A stretch of 64,000 nucleotides of DNA from Streptomyces eurythermus (lineage in GTDB: Bacteria > Actinomycetota > Actinomycetes > Streptomycetales > Streptomycetaceae). The translations under genes and the position numbers were made by a program. Below are positions 25,416 to 35,456 of the stretch, in pieces. The stretch is taken from positions 409,416 through 473,415 of the forward strand of contig NZ_BMSK01000001.1 in NCBI RefSeq assembly GCF_014649115.1, given 5' to 3'. Under the pieces are notes generated by a model, which saw nothing but the letters and a program-made list of their open reading frames with translations, ran no database searches and was not told the origin of the DNA. The stretch's first letter is position 1, and every line of letters begins with the position of its first letter.

Positions 25416-26371
25416 GACAGCACCTGCCCGTTGTCGGCGCGCAGGGCGCGGGACCTGCGGTGGTCGAGGTGGATGAAGGTCCGGTGCAGCCAGCGGTCCT
25501 CGCCGTCGTAGCGCGGGGTGAAGTGGGTCCTGCCGTGCAGGGTGACCCGGTTGTCGACGATCGCGAGGTCACCCGGGCGCAGGTAGACGGCGCGGGTGAC
25601 GGTGTCCAGGGCGGCCCGCAGGACCGTCATCGCCTCGGCGGCCTGCCCGTCCTCGGGGTGGGTGGCGTGGAAGTCCACCCGGACGTCGGGGTCGTCGAAG
25701 TCGCCGTACAGGACCGGGTGCGGCGGGGCCTGGCCGCCGGGGCCGCCGAAGGACGGCGGGACCTCGGTGCGGAACCGTTCCTCGCCGAGCACCTTGCGCA
25801 CGTCGTGCGGCAGCAGCGCGACCGCCCGGCGGATCGAGGCGACCCGCAGACCGGCGCCGCCGTCGTGGTCGGGGCGCAGGCACAGCAGCGCGACCATGTC
25901 CGGCCGGTACGGGTGGAAGGCGTTCTCCACGTGCAGTTCCAGCGGGACCGAACCGGCGTTGCTCTGCTGTGCCTCGCGCCCGGCCACGGGGACGACGTTC
26001 TGCACCAGGGCGCCGCTCTTCTCGTCCCGGTAGGCGATGACCTCGCCGAGCTGCGAGGAGACCAGGGCGATGGTCCCGGCGGCCGGGGTGGCCGCCCGCT
26101 CGACCGACTCCTGGACGGTCGGGGTGGGGGCGAGTGCCGGCGCCGACGGCAGGTTGCGGACCAGCAGCATGCCGTCCGCCCGCGGGTCGTGCCGGAACGC
26201 CCGCAGTCTGCGGCGCAGCCGCTCCGGGAGCTCCTCGGACATCTCCCGGCAGGCGTCCAGCCAGCTCCGGTCGTCGACCAGGCGCGGTTCCACCTCGGCG
26301 AGCGCCCCGGCGACGGCCCCGGTCCGCTCCCTCTCCGCCTCGGTGAGGGTGAATACGTGGTCCTCGGTCAT
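25412..26371 (-). CDS. Fe(II)/2-oxoglutarate oxygenase, clavaminate-synthase-like (AsnO/VioC family)
   Basis: A 319-residue non-haem iron oxygenase. Iron ligands appear as [20 protein letters not shown] (HxE) and the distal His in [10 protein letters not shown]; the 2-oxoglutarate-binding Arg is probably in [11 protein letters not shown]. This arrangement is that of AsnO, VioC and related enzymes that beta-hydroxylate free amino acids, typically Asn or Arg, before NRPS loading. The start ATG overlaps the stop of the C-A-T-E-C gene. An Asn-like A-domain pocket in the next NRPS makes beta-hydroxy-Asn a candidate product, which is inference only. Confidence 0.88.
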   Translation of the reverse strand: MTEDHVFTLTEAERERTGAVAGALAEVEPRLVDDRSWLDACREMSEELPERLRRRLRAFRHDPRADGMLLVRNLPSAPALAPTPTVQESVERAATPAAGTIALVSSQLGEVIAYRDEKSGALVQNVVPVAGREAQQSNAGSVPLELHVENAFHPYRPDMVALLCLRPDHDGGAGLRVASIRRAVALLPHDVRKVLGEERFRTEVPPSFGGPGGQAPPHPVLYGDFDDPDVRVDFHATHPEDGQAAEAMTVLRAALDTVTRAVYLRPGDLAIVDNRVTLHGRTHFTPRYDGEDRWLHRTFIHLDHRRSRALRADNGQVLS

Positions 26372-29300
26372 GACGTTCCTTCCTGAACGGGTTCGGACAG
26401 ATCGCGGACCAGCAGGTCCCGGCCGAGCGCGACCGCTTCGAGCACCCGGGCGCAGCGCGCGGCCAGCCCCCGCGCCTCATCGGGGGTGAAGGCGTCGGGA
26501 CGGTGCCCGAGCCGCAGCGACAGCCGCTCGCCCGGGACGACCGCCAGCCGCAGCGGGAAGTGGGTGTCGTCCGCGGCCGCGAACGCGCGCATCCGCAGCC
26601 GCCCGGCGAGGGCCGCCGCCCACGCGGAGGGGTCCATCGGGTAGTTCACGAACAGCGTCGTGGTGTCGAACAGGGTGCGCAGGCCGGCCGCCCGCTGGAT
26701 CTCGGCCAGGCCCAGGTGGTCGTGCGGTTGCAGCGCGGCCTGCTCCCGTTGGAGGCGGTGCAGCGCGCCGAGGAACGGCTCGTCCGGTGCCAGCCGCACC
26801 CGCACCGGGACGGTGTTGGTGAACAGCCCGACCATGCCCTCGACACCGGGCAGTTCGGGCGGCCGGCCGGACACCGAGGACCCGAAGACCACGTCGTGGC
26901 CGCCGGTCAGCCCGCCCAGCACCACGGCCCAGGCGCCCTGGACGACGGTGTTCAGCGTCAGCCCGTGCGCCGCGGTACGCGCCGTCAGCGCCCGGGTGGT
27001 GGCCTCGTCCAGCTCGCGCACGACCAGCTCGTGCGGCACCTCGGTACGGCCCGTGGCGCCGACCAGGGTCGGACCGGGCAGGCCGGCCAGCGCCTCGCGC
27101 CAGGCATCCTTCGCCGCGTCCCGGTCCCGGCCGGCGAGCCAGGCCGCGTACCGCCCGTACGGCGTGACGGGCGCGAGCCGGCTCCCCGCGTACAGGGCGA
27201 ACAGCTCCCGCACGAGCACCGAGGTGGACCAGCCGTCCCACAGGATGTGGTGGACGGTCAGCACCAGCCGGTACCGCCGGGTGCCGAGCCGGAGCAGGAG
27301 GAACCGCAGCAGCGGCGGCTTCGCCGGGTCGAACCGGGCGCGGCGGTCCGCGGCGGCCAGCCGCGCGGCCTGGGCCTCCGGGTCGGGGCCGCCGGTCAGG
27401 TCCGTCTCCCGCCAGGGCAGCGCGACCCGGGCCGGCAGGACCTGGACCGGCTCGTCCAGGTCGCCGTAGTGGAAGGCGGCGCGCAGGTTGGCGTGCCGGT
27501 CCAGGACGGCCTCGGCGGCGGCCCTCATCCGCGCGGCGTCGAGGGCTCCGTCGAGGTCGACGCCGAGCTGGGCCGCGTAGACGTCGAGCGTGTGCTCCGT
27601 CCGCATGCTGTGGACGAGGAAACCTTCTTGCAGCGGGGAGAGCGGCAGCAGGTCGGCGAGCGGCCCGTACTGCCCGGCCAGCTCGTCGATCTCGTCCTGG
27701 GACAGCTCGACCAGCGGCACGTCGGACGGGGTGAGCCCGCCCGCCCCGGCACCCCGGCCGTGCCGGGCCAGGCCCTCCAGGGCCGTGCGCAACAGGGCGG
27801 TCAGCTCGGTGATCCGCTCGTCCGGGAAGAGCCGCCGCGGCCAGTGGACGGTGAGGGTCAGCTCCGGGCCGGACGGGCCGTCGAAGGTGGCCGCGAGGAT
27901 CTCCAGCTCGTGCGCGAACGGCATCCGCGGGTCGGCGTCGGCGTGGAAACCCCCGTCGGTCAGCCCCCAGTCGGCGCCCTGCCCCGAGGAGAAGCGGCCC
28001 AGGTAGTTGAAGCCGAGCCGGGGCGCGGGCAGCGCCGACAGCCGGGCCCGGGACGGCTCGTGGAGATGGCGCAGCATGCCGTAGCCGAGGCCGTGGTCGG
28101 GCAGCGCGCGCAGCTGCTCCTTGACCCGCTTGAGCGCGTCGCCCAGGGCCGGGCCCGCCGCCGCCACCTCCGGCCATGCGACTTCGCCCGGGTCCAGACG
28201 GGCCGGGTACATGCTGGTGAACCAGCCGACGGTGCGGTCCAGACGGACGCCGGGGAAGACGTCCTCCCTGCCGTGCCCCTCCAGCTCGCACAGCACCGCG
28301 CCGTCCGCGCCGCGCCAGCGGCGGTAGGCCAGTGCCAGCCCGGTCAGCAGCACGTCGGTGACTCCGGCGCGGAACGCGGCGGGCACCTCGGTGAGCAGCG
28401 CCCCGGTCGTCTCGGGGGAGAGGGTCACCGTCACGCTGCGGGCGGTGGCGAACAGGTCGGCGGCCGGGTCCAGGGCGCCGGCCCCGGCCCCCGGGTCGGC
28501 GGTGCACGCGATCCGCTCCCACATCGGGAGCTCGCCGGCCCGCTCGGGGGCCGCCGCGGTGAGCCGGTGGGCCCAGGTGCGCAGCGAGGTGCCCACCGCG
28601 GGCAGCGGGGCGCCGGTCATCGCCGAGGCGAGGTCCTGGAGCAGCACCCGCCAGGACACGCCGTCCACGGCCAGGTGATGCAGGGTCAGCTGGAGCAGAC
28701 CGGGCGCGCCGGGCCCGCCGGGGCACCAGACGGCCTGGTGCACGACCCCCCGCGCCGGGTCGAGCCGGTCCCGCGCACCCGCACGCGGGCTGTCTTCCCG
28801 GCCGGGCTCGGGTACGACGGGGGGTTCGGGTACGACGGGTGGTTCGGCGGGGCTGGTCGGTTCGGGGATGCCGGCCGGTGTCGGTACGACGGCCGGCCCC
28901 GGTATGACGGCTGCTTCGGCGGCGCCGGCCGGTCCCGGTATTACGGCCGGTGTGGGTATGCCGGTCGGTTCCGTTACGACGGTCAGCTCGGGGGCGACCG
29001 TGCCCGGCGGTCTGACCTCCAGGCGTCCTCCCTCGCGCAGCCGCAGGCGCAGCGCGTCGTGGTGGTCGATGAGGGTGCGCAGGCCGTCGGACAGGGCGTC
29101 GGACGTGGTGCCCGCCGGTGTCCGGACCGTCACCGACTGGCTGAAGCGCGTGCTGGGGGCCTGCTGTCCGGCGAGCCAGGCCACGATCGGGGTGAGCGGC
29201 ACCTCGCCGATGCCCGCGCCCTCGGGCTCGACGGCCCCCTCGTCGGCCAACGGGCGGGCGGCGCCCGCCAGTTCGGCGGCCGTCGGGTGCAGGAACACCT

Positions 29301-32232
29301 CGCGCGAGGTGAGTTCCAGCCCGGCCTTGCGGGCGCGGCTGACCAGTTGCAGCGCCATGATGCTGTCGCCGCCCCGGTCGAAGAAGGAGGCATGGGCGCC
29401 CACCCGGTCCAGCCCCAGGACCTCGGCGAAGAGCGCGCGGAGCGTCTCCTCGGCCGGGGAGCCGGGCAGGTCCGTGTCGTCCGCGCGCCCCTCGGGCGGG
29501 GCGGGCAGCGCGCGGCGGTCGAGCTTGCCGTGCGGGGTCAGCGGAAGGGCGTCGAGCACGACGAGCGCGGAGGGCACCATGGCCTCGGGCAGGATCCGCC
29601 GGGCCGTCTCCCGGACCTCGGCGGGGTCGAGCGGCCCGGCCGGGACCAGATAGCCGACCAGGCGCCGGGCACCGGGACGGTCCTCCCGGACGGCCACGGC
29701 CGCCGCGCGGACGCCGGGGTGCCGGCTCAGCGCGGCCTCGACCTCGCCCGCCTCGATCCGCAGCCCGCGCAGCTTGAACTGCCCGTCCCCGCGGCCGAGA
29801 TACTCCAGCTGGCCGTCCGGCCGCCACTGGACGCGGTCCCCGGTCCGGTACATGCGGTCGCCGTCCGGGCCGTACGGGCAGGGCAGGAAACGGTCCGCGG
29901 TCAGCTCCGGGCGGCCGTGGTAGCCGCGCGCCACTCCGGCGCCCGCGATGTACAGCTCGCCGGGGCAGCCGGCGGGGACCGGCTCCAGCCGCTCGTCCAG
30001 CACGTAGACCCGCGCCCCGGCGATGGGGCGGCCGATCGGCGGCCGGCCCTCGCCGCCCAGCGGGCCGCTGCCGGTCGCCGCCACGGTCGCCTCGGTCGGC
30101 CCGTACATGTTGAACATGCGGCGCCCCGGCGCCCAGCGGGCCACGAGCGCCTCGTCCACGGCCTCCCCGCCGACGATCAGCACGTCCAGGTCGGGCAGTT
30201 CCCGGGCGGGCAGGCCGGCCAGGACGGCGGTGGGCAGCGCCAGATGAGTGATACGGGCGTCCCGCAGCAGCTCCGCGAGGTCGTCCGGCGCCAGGGCCGA
30301 GGTGTCCGGCGCGAGCACCAGCGTGGCACCGGAGATCAGGGCGGGCCAGATGTCGCCGACGGCGGCGTCGAAACCGGGCGAGAGGTACTGCAGCACCCGG
30401 CTGCCCGGCCCGAGCCCGAACCGTCCGGCGTGGTCGAGGGCGAGGTTGGCGAGCGCGCCGTGCGGGACGACCACGCCCTTGGGCAGGCCGGTCGAGCCCG
30501 AGGTGTAGACGAGGTACGCGGCCGAGTCCGGGTCGGGACGGCCGAACCCGCCCCCCGGTGACCCGGTGGGGCCCTCCTCGGTGAGGACACACACCGGGGC
30601 GGCGTCCGCCAGCAGGTGGTCGATCCGCTCCCGCGGGTATCCGGGGTCGACCGGCACATAGGCGGCACCGGCCCGCAGACAGGCGAGCATCGCCACGACC
30701 AGTCCGGCCGTGCGCGGCATCAGCAGCGCGACCGTCGTGCCCTCCCGCGCCCCCCGCTCGCGCAGCCGGGCGGCCAGCGCGTCGGCGCGCGCGTTGAGTT
30801 CGCCGTAGGTCAGCGTGGTGTCCCCGTACTCCAGGGCGGGCGCCCCGGCCGGACGGCCGGCCACGAGCCCGGGCACATCGCCCCCGTACGCCGGGGAGGG
30901 CGCCCGGACCGGCAGCAGGGCCGTCCGCTCGTCCGGGGTCAGCAGGTCCAGCTCGCCGATGGGCGTGCGCACCGAGTCCGCCGCCCGCAGGACGAACGCG
31001 GTCAGCCGCGCCGCGTGCGCGGCCAGCCCGGCGGCGTCGTGCAGGCCGGGGTCGGCGTCGAAGAGCAGCGCGCCCGGCGAGCCGTCCGAACGGCCGCTGA
31101 CCGCCACGGTCAGGTCGGGGGCCGGGCCGGAGGCCAGGTTCGTCACCCGGCCGGTGGCGCCGCCGAAGTCCAGGTCCCGCTCGTACGGCATGAAGTTGAC
31201 CAGCGTTCCGAGCAGGCCGCCCTCCCGCCCGGTGACGCCCAGTTCGCGGCACAGGTCCTCGTGCCGGTAGCGCTCGTGCCGCAGCGCGGTGCCGATCTCC
31301 GCCGCCACCACGGGCACCAGGTCGGCGAGGCTCGCCTCCAGCGGGACGTCGAAGCGCAGTGCGACCGTGCCCGTGGCCATCCCGGGCACCCGGCGCGCGC
31401 CGGGACCGCGCCGGCCGGAGACCGGCAGGCCGAGGATCACGTCGCTGCGCCCGGTCAGCCGCCGCACGTAGGCGGCGGTCGCGGCGACGAGGAGGGTCTG
31501 CCAGGTGGTGCCGGCCTCCTGCGCGGCCCGGTCCAGCACGGCGCGTCCGGCCTCGGGCAGCGGGTCCTCCCGGCGCAGACGCGGCGGCCGGTCGCCGGTG
31601 GGGGCGGCGCCCGGCAGCAGCACGGGCTCCGGGCGGTCGGCGAAGCGGGCGGTCCAGTAGGCGCGGTCGTCCTCGAACCCGGGCGAGGCGCGGTAGCCCG
31701 CCTCATCCCGGGCGAGCGTGTGCAACGGCTCGAAGCCGGCCGGGCCGGGCCGCGCGCCGCACAGCTCGCCGAGCCGGCGGCGCAGCAGATGCACGCCGTA
31801 GGCGTCCACGAGAATGTGATGAATTCTGTAGTAGAACAGCAGCCGTGCCGGACCGATCCGGAAAACGGCCGCGTGCGACAACGGCCCTTTCTCCAGATCC
31901 ACGGACGTCGCCAGATCGGCGTCCATCCATTTCCGGGCGGCCTCCTCCGGGTCGGCGCTGTCGCGCAGATCGACCAGGGGAGGCATTTTCGGCGGGGCCG
32001 CGGACACGTATTGCCGCAGCCCCTCGCCGTCCTCGCCGACCGAGGTCACCCGCAGCACCTCGGCCTCGGAACACAACCGCGCCCAGGCCCGCCGGAGCAC
32101 CTCGGGGTCCAGGTCACCGCGGATGTCGATGCACTCACCGCAGTTGTAGCGCCGGCCCGAAGGGTCCAGCTGATGGGCGAACCAGACGCCCTGCTGCGCC
32201 ATGGAGAGCGGAAGCCGCCGTTGGTATTCCAT
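26368..32232 (-). CDS. NRPS, initiating module: C-A-T-E-C
   Basis: A 1954-residue synthetase. The first C domain (1-430) opens [18 protein letters not shown], like EntF/DhbF-type domains that accept an acyl group from a free carrier protein; its active site is HHILVDAYG (Gly replaced by Ala). A domain 450-930, pocket by eye D-A-G-A-I-G-M-V-A-K, unassigned. T with GGDSIMAL. The E domain 1030-1480 has [15 protein letters not shown] and [11 protein letters not shown], so a D-residue forms, and it contains a ~60-residue Pro/Ala-rich insertion (1083-1143). The last C (1500-1940) has [15 protein letters not shown] and HHILWDGWS, the type expected after an E domain, and needs the A-T of the next protein. 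The start is probably leaderless. First gene of an 18.6-kb operon. Confidence 0.95.
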   Translation of the reverse strand: MEYQRRLPLSMAQQGVWFAHQLDPSGRRYNCGECIDIRGDLDPEVLRRAWARLCSEAEVLRVTSVGEDGEGLRQYVSAAPPKMPPLVDLRDSADPEEAARKWMDADLATSVDLEKGPLSHAAVFRIGPARLLFYYRIHHILVDAYGVHLLRRRLGELCGARPGPAGFEPLHTLARDEAGYRASPGFEDDRAYWTARFADRPEPVLLPGAAPTGDRPPRLRREDPLPEAGRAVLDRAAQEAGTTWQTLLVAATAAYVRRLTGRSDVILGLPVSGRRGPGARRVPGMATGTVALRFDVPLEASLADLVPVVAAEIGTALRHERYRHEDLCRELGVTGREGGLLGTLVNFMPYERDLDFGGATGRVTNLASGPAPDLTVAVSGRSDGSPGALLFDADPGLHDAAGLAAHAARLTAFVLRAADSVRTPIGELDLLTPDERTALLPVRAPSPAYGGDVPGLVAGRPAGAPALEYGDTTLTYGELNARADALAARLRERGAREGTTVALLMPRTAGLVVAMLACLRAGAAYVPVDPGYPRERIDHLLADAAPVCVLTEEGPTGSPGGGFGRPDPDSAAYLVYTSGSTGLPKGVVVPHGALANLALDHAGRFGLGPGSRVLQYLSPGFDAAVGDIWPALISGATLVLAPDTSALAPDDLAELLRDARITHLALPTAVLAGLPARELPDLDVLIVGGEAVDEALVARWAPGRRMFNMYGPTEATVAATGSGPLGGEGRPPIGRPIAGARVYVLDERLEPVPAGCPGELYIAGAGVARGYHGRPELTADRFLPCPYGPDGDRMYRTGDRVQWRPDGQLEYLGRGDGQFKLRGLRIEAGEVEAALSRHPGVRAAAVAVREDRPGARRLVGYLVPAGPLDPAEVRETARRILPEAMVPSALVVLDALPLTPHGKLDRRALPAPPEGRADDTDLPGSPAEETLRALFAEVLGLDRVGAHASFFDRGGDSIMALQLVSRARKAGLELTSREVFLHPTAAELAGAARPLADEGAVEPEGAGIGEVPLTPIVAWLAGQQAPSTRFSQSVTVRTPAGTTSDALSDGLRTLIDHHDALRLRLREGGRLEVRPPGTVAPELTVVTEPTGIPTPAVIPGPAGAAEAAVIPGPAVVPTPAGIPEPTSPAEPPVVPEPPVVPEPGREDSPRAGARDRLDPARGVVHQAVWCPGGPGAPGLLQLTLHHLAVDGVSWRVLLQDLASAMTGAPLPAVGTSLRTWAHRLTAAAPERAGELPMWERIACTADPGAGAGALDPAADLFATARSVTVTLSPETTGALLTEVPAAFRAGVTDVLLTGLALAYRRWRGADGAVLCELEGHGREDVFPGVRLDRTVGWFTSMYPARLDPGEVAWPEVAAAGPALGDALKRVKEQLRALPDHGLGYGMLRHLHEPSRARLSALPAPRLGFNYLGRFSSGQGADWGLTDGGFHADADPRMPFAHELEILAATFDGPSGPELTLTVHWPRRLFPDERITELTALLRTALEGLARHGRGAGAGGLTPSDVPLVELSQDEIDELAGQYGPLADLLPLSPLQEGFLVHSMRTEHTLDVYAAQLGVDLDGALDAARMRAAAEAVLDRHANLRAAFHYGDLDEPVQVLPARVALPWRETDLTGGPDPEAQAARLAAADRRARFDPAKPPLLRFLLLRLGTRRYRLVLTVHHILWDGWSTSVLVRELFALYAGSRLAPVTPYGRYAAWLAGRDRDAAKDAWREALAGLPGPTLVGATGRTEVPHELVVRELDEATTRALTARTAAHGLTLNTVVQGAWAVVLGGLTGGHDVVFGSSVSGRPPELPGVEGMVGLFTNTVPVRVRLAPDEPFLGALHRLQREQAALQPHDHLGLAEIQRAAGLRTLFDTTTLFVNYPMDPSAWAAALAGRLRMRAFAAADDTHFPLRLAVVPGERLSLRLGHRPDAFTPDEARGLAARCARVLEAVALGRDLLVRDLSEPVQEGTS
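28803..28983 (-). repeat. In-frame minisatellite inside the epimerization domain
   Basis: About seven degenerate units of roughly 24-30 bp (GGTACGACGGGTGGTTCGG-like on the plus strand) encode the Pro/Ala-rich insertion of the E domain ([15 protein letters not shown], then [15 protein letters not shown]). It lies between the N-terminal strand and the HHLAVDG active site, where family members have only a short loop. It remains in frame. Confidence 0.7.
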
Positions 32233-32255
32233 GCCGGAGAGCGTGCGCGGCCCGG

Positions 32256-32271
32256 CTATCAGCGGCCTATA
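32256..32271 (-). promoter_or_regulatory. SARP-type promoter of the C-A-T-E-C operon
   Basis: Reading the minus strand, TATAG (32271-32267) and GATAG (32260-32256) start 11 bp apart. Ten bases further is CACGCT, a -10-like box, then 7 bases to ATG 32232. The last box is exactly 23 nt from the start codon, and no Shine-Dalgarno sequence is present, pointing to a leaderless transcript. Confidence 0.65.
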
Positions 32272-32304
32272 GCAAAACGACCCCAGGTCAGGGCACCGGA
32301 CGGG

Positions 32305-32331
32305 TATAGCGGCAATATGGGCGCCTTATCG
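32305..32331 (+). promoter_or_regulatory. SARP-type promoter of the antiporter operon
   Basis: Three boxes, TATAG (32305), TATGG (32316) and TATCG (32327), are spaced exactly 11 bp. Ten bases later lies GACGCT and 7 bases after that ATG 32355. The spacing is the same 23 nt as in three other promoters of the cluster. Confidence 0.7.
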
Positions 32332-32354
32332 GATCCGATTCGACGCTCGGCCCC

Positions 32355-33665
32355 ATGGTGACAGCACTCGCCCCCATGGTGACAGCAGCGAATCCGGTGG
32401 TGCCGCTTCCGGCGGACCGGCTGCTGACGTTTCTGCTCCAGGCGGGCCTGCTGCTGGGCACCGCGCTGGTGCTCGGCAGGCTGGCCCGGCGGGTGAACCT
32501 GCCCGCGGTCGCCGGTGAGCTGTGCGCCGGGGTGCTGCTCGGCCCGTCGGTGCTCGGCGCCCTCGGCGCCTGGCACGGGCCCGGCACCGAGCAGATGCAT
32601 CTGCTCGACGCCACCGGCCAGTTCGGTGTCCTGCTGCTGGTCGGTCTCTCCGGCGCCGAGCTGGACCTGCGGCTGGTGCGCACCCGCGGGGCGACCGCGG
32701 CGAGGATCAGCCTCGGCGGGCTGCTCGTGCCGCTCGCCCTCGGCGTGGCGGCGGGCTTCGTCCTGCCGCTGTCGCTGCTGTCGGGCGGCGCGGACCGTAC
32801 GGTCGTCGCGCTGTTCCTCGGCGTGGCGATGTGCGTGAGCGCGATCCCCGTCATCGCCAAGACGCTGCTGGACATGAACCTGCTGCACCGCGACGTGGGC
32901 CAGCTGACCCTGACCGCGGCCGTCATCGACGACGTCTTCGGCTGGCTGATGCTCTCGGTGGTGTCCGCGATGGCCACGACCGGGCTCGGCGCCAGGACGG
33001 TGGTGGGCTCGGTGGCCGAGATCGCCGCCGTGCTGCTGGTCGCCGCGTTCGTGCTCCGGCCGGCCGCCCGCGTCGTGCTGCGGCGCGGTCCGGCGATCGC
33101 ACCGGTGGTGGTCATCGTCCTGCTGGGCGGCGCGGCCACCCAGGCCCTCGGCATCGAGGCCGTGTTCGGCGCGTTCGTCTGCGGGGTCGTGATCGCGTCG
33201 GTCAACCCCCGCCCGGAGGCCCTGGCCCCGCTGCGCACGGTCACCCTGACCGTCCTGGCGCCGCTGTTCTTCGCCCTGGCCGGCCTGCGCATGGACCTGA
33301 CCGCGCTGGCCGATCCCGAGGTCGCCGCGGTGGCCGCCGGCATCCTGCTGCTGGCCGTCGCCGGAAAGTTCCTCGGCGCCTGGGCGGGCGCCGCCGCCAG
33401 CGGCCTCGGCACCGCGGAGGCACTGGCCTGCGGCGCCGGCATGAACGCCCGCGGTGTCATCGAGGTCATCGTCGCGATGACCGGGCTACGGCTCGGCGTC
33501 CTCAACGCCACCGCCTACACCACGATCGTGCTCGTCGCGATCGTCACCTCCCTCATGGCCCCGCCCCTGCTGCGCAGGGCGATGGACCGCGTCGAGCACT
33601 CCGACGAGGAGCAGATGCGGCTCACCTGGCCGTTCGTCCCGGAGAAGAAATCGGAGATCCCATGA
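32355..33665 (+). CDS. CPA2-family cation/proton antiporter
   Basis: A 436-residue membrane protein with about twelve transmembrane segments, for example LLTFLLQAGLLLGTALVLG. The family's conserved motifs are GELCAGVLLGPSVLGALG, TAAVIDDVFGWLMLSVVSA and NARGVIEVIVAMTGLRLG. Such Na+/H+ or K+/H+ exchangers are frequent in NRPS clusters, where they may support export or self-protection. It opens a three-gene rightward operon and overlaps the oxygenase gene (ATGA). The start at 32355 fits the 23-nt promoter spacing; another in-frame ATG lies at 32376. Confidence 0.9.
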   Translation: MVTALAPMVTAANPVVPLPADRLLTFLLQAGLLLGTALVLGRLARRVNLPAVAGELCAGVLLGPSVLGALGAWHGPGTEQMHLLDATGQFGVLLLVGLSGAELDLRLVRTRGATAARISLGGLLVPLALGVAAGFVLPLSLLSGGADRTVVALFLGVAMCVSAIPVIAKTLLDMNLLHRDVGQLTLTAAVIDDVFGWLMLSVVSAMATTGLGARTVVGSVAEIAAVLLVAAFVLRPAARVVLRRGPAIAPVVVIVLLGGAATQALGIEAVFGAFVCGVVIASVNPRPEALAPLRTVTLTVLAPLFFALAGLRMDLTALADPEVAAVAAGILLLAVAGKFLGAWAGAAASGLGTAEALACGAGMNARGVIEVIVAMTGLRLGVLNATAYTTIVLVAIVTSLMAPPLLRRAMDRVEHSDEEQMRLTWPFVPEKKSEIP

Positions 33666-34612
33666 GCGACCTGCTGCCCCATCTCGTGGAGGGCGGACCC
33701 GGCGCCCCGCCGCTGCCGGAGTTCACCGCGCTCCACCGCGACGAGCTGCGGGCCCGGCTGACCCGCCACGGCGCCGTGCTGCTGCGGGGCTTCTCCACCG
33801 GCCCCGACCAGCTGCGCGGCGTCGACGACGTGGTCCGCGCCTTCTCCGGCCCACCGCTGGAGTACGCCGAGCAGTCGTCCCCGCGGACCGCCCTGCACGG
33901 CAACATCTACACCTCCACGGACTATCCGCCCGAGGAGGAGATCTTCCTGCACAACGAGAACTCCTACCAGGCCTCTTGGCCGGGCGTGCTGTTCTTCACC
34001 TGCGTCGAGCCGCCCCTCACCCGGGGGGCGACCCCGCTCGCCGACACCCGGGAGATATACCGCTCGGTCGATCCGGCGGTCCGGGCGGAGTTCGAGGAGC
34101 GCGGCTGGATGGTCGTACGCACCTACCGGCCGCGCTTCGGCGTCGACTGGCGGACCTCCTTCGGCACCGGGGACCGCGCCGGGATCGCCCGCCTGTGCGC
34201 GGCCCGCGACCTGCGCTGCTCCTGGGCGGACGGCGACGTGCTGCGCACCGAGGGCGTCCGCGGGGCCGTCCACCGGCACCCGGTCACGGGGGAGTCCGTC
34301 TGGTTCAACCACATCACCTTCTTCCACGACAGCACCCTCCCGCCGGACGTCCGGGAGGGCCTGCTGGAGCTGTTCGGGGACGACGGCCTGCCGGCCAACA
34401 GCTACTACGGCGACGGCGGCACCATCCCCGACGACGTCATCGCCCATCTGCGCGACCGCTACCGCACGGCCTCCCGCAGGTTCGACTGGCGGCGCGGGGA
34501 CGTGCTCCTGGTCGACAACATGCTGGCGGCGCACGGCCGGGAGCCCTTCACCGGCCCGCGCCGGATAGCCGTGGCCATGGCCGAGCCCGTCGTCCCGGTG
34601 GCCGTACGGTGA
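33662..34612 (+). CDS. SyrP/TauD-like Fe(II)/2-oxoglutarate oxygenase
   Basis: A 316-residue TauD/TfdA-superfamily enzyme. Iron ligands are His and Glu in FLHNENSYQASWPGVLFF and the distal His in LLVDNMLAAHGREPFTGPRR, whose Arg should bind 2-oxoglutarate. The HNE-S-Y arrangement is that of SyrP-type hydroxylases, which act on amino acids tethered to NRPS carrier domains (Asp in syringomycin). It sits between an antiporter and a thioesterase gene, overlapping both. The target residue is unknown; it and the oxygenase at 53120 are paralogues. Confidence 0.88.
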   Translation: MSDLLPHLVEGGPGAPPLPEFTALHRDELRARLTRHGAVLLRGFSTGPDQLRGVDDVVRAFSGPPLEYAEQSSPRTALHGNIYTSTDYPPEEEIFLHNENSYQASWPGVLFFTCVEPPLTRGATPLADTREIYRSVDPAVRAEFEERGWMVVRTYRPRFGVDWRTSFGTGDRAGIARLCAARDLRCSWADGDVLRTEGVRGAVHRHPVTGESVWFNHITFFHDSTLPPDVREGLLELFGDDGLPANSYYGDGGTIPDDVIAHLRDRYRTASRRFDWRRGDVLLVDNMLAAHGREPFTGPRRIAVAMAEPVVPVAVR

Positions 34613-35346
34613 GCTGGTTCCGTACGTTCCACGCCCGGCCCGAGGCCCGTGTCCGCCTGGTCTGCCTTCCCTACGCAGGCGGCGGCGCGGGCCTCTACCG
34701 TGCGCTGGCACAGAAGCTCCCGCCCGCGATCGAGGTCGTGGCCGTGCAGTACCCGGGCCGCCAGGACCGGCGTGCCGAGGCCCCGGTCGAGGACTTGGAG
34801 GTGCTGGCCGACCGGATCGCGGCCGAGCTGACCGCCCTGGACGGCCCGCCCGTCGCGCTGTTCGGGCACAGCCTGGGCGCCACGGTCGGCTTCGAGGTGG
34901 CCCGCCGGATGCTCCCCAGGTTCCCGTCCCCGGTCGTCCGGCTGTTCGTCTCCGCCCGCAGGGCGCCCGCCGACCACCGGCCGAGCGGGCGGGACTTCCG
35001 GGCGGACGCCGTGCTGCGGGCCTGGGCCGAGCGCTCGGGCGGGGCGGCCCGGCAGGCCGCGGCCGACCCCGAGCTGTGGCAGCTGGCGGCTCCCTCGCTG
35101 GCCGCGGACCTGACGATGTCGGAGACCTACGCGCCCCGCCCCGGCGCCAAGGTGACCTGCCCGGTCACCGCCATCGCCGGCGCCGCCGACCACGGGTGCG
35201 GGGTGGCGGAGATGGGCCGCTGGGCGGCGCACACCATCGGCGGCTTCGAGGCCGTCGAGGTGGCGGGCGACCACTACTTCATCGACGATCCGGCCGCCGA
35301 CCTGTGCGGGACCGTGGCGGGACTCGTCCGCGAGATCCGGGTCTGA
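34609..35346 (+). CDS. Type II thioesterase (GrsT/RifR-like)
   Basis: A 245-residue alpha/beta hydrolase. YAGGGAGLYRALA forms the oxyanion segment, GHSLGAT holds the nucleophile Ser, and GDHYFIDD holds the catalytic His; AGAADHG probably carries the Asp. Start GTG 34609 overlaps the oxygenase stop. The family removes misprimed acyl groups from carrier domains. Since none of the three NRPS proteins carries a terminal thioesterase, this enzyme may also take part in product release, though that is not established for the family as a rule. Confidence 0.92.
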   Translation: MSWFRTFHARPEARVRLVCLPYAGGGAGLYRALAQKLPPAIEVVAVQYPGRQDRRAEAPVEDLEVLADRIAAELTALDGPPVALFGHSLGATVGFEVARRMLPRFPSPVVRLFVSARRAPADHRPSGRDFRADAVLRAWAERSGGAARQAAADPELWQLAAPSLAADLTMSETYAPRPGAKVTCPVTAIAGAADHGCGVAEMGRWAAHTIGGFEAVEVAGDHYFIDDPAADLCGTVAGLVREIRV

Positions 35347-35397
35347 GGACGCGAACTCCGCTCCCCGGACGGCTGGTTCAGGGCCCGGCGGCAGGCG

Positions 35398-35431
35398 GAA
35401 GGGGCGGGATCCCCAAGGATCCCGCCCCTTC
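35398..35431. terminator. 15-bp hairpin between convergent genes
   Basis: Perfect arms 35398-35412 and 35417-35431 surround a CCAA loop. It separates the thioesterase (ends 35346, plus) from the ABC permease (ends 35457, minus) and can terminate both. Confidence 0.8.
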
Positions 35432-35456
35432 GGCGCGCCCCCTTCGACGCGCGGCC

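Noticed and set aside
20059..25572. Very long open frames overlapping the NRPS genes in other frames or on the other strand
   Set aside because: GC-rich third positions keep alternative frames open. Their translations are low-complexity Arg/Ala/Gly/Pro, whereas the real frames carry full NRPS core motifs.
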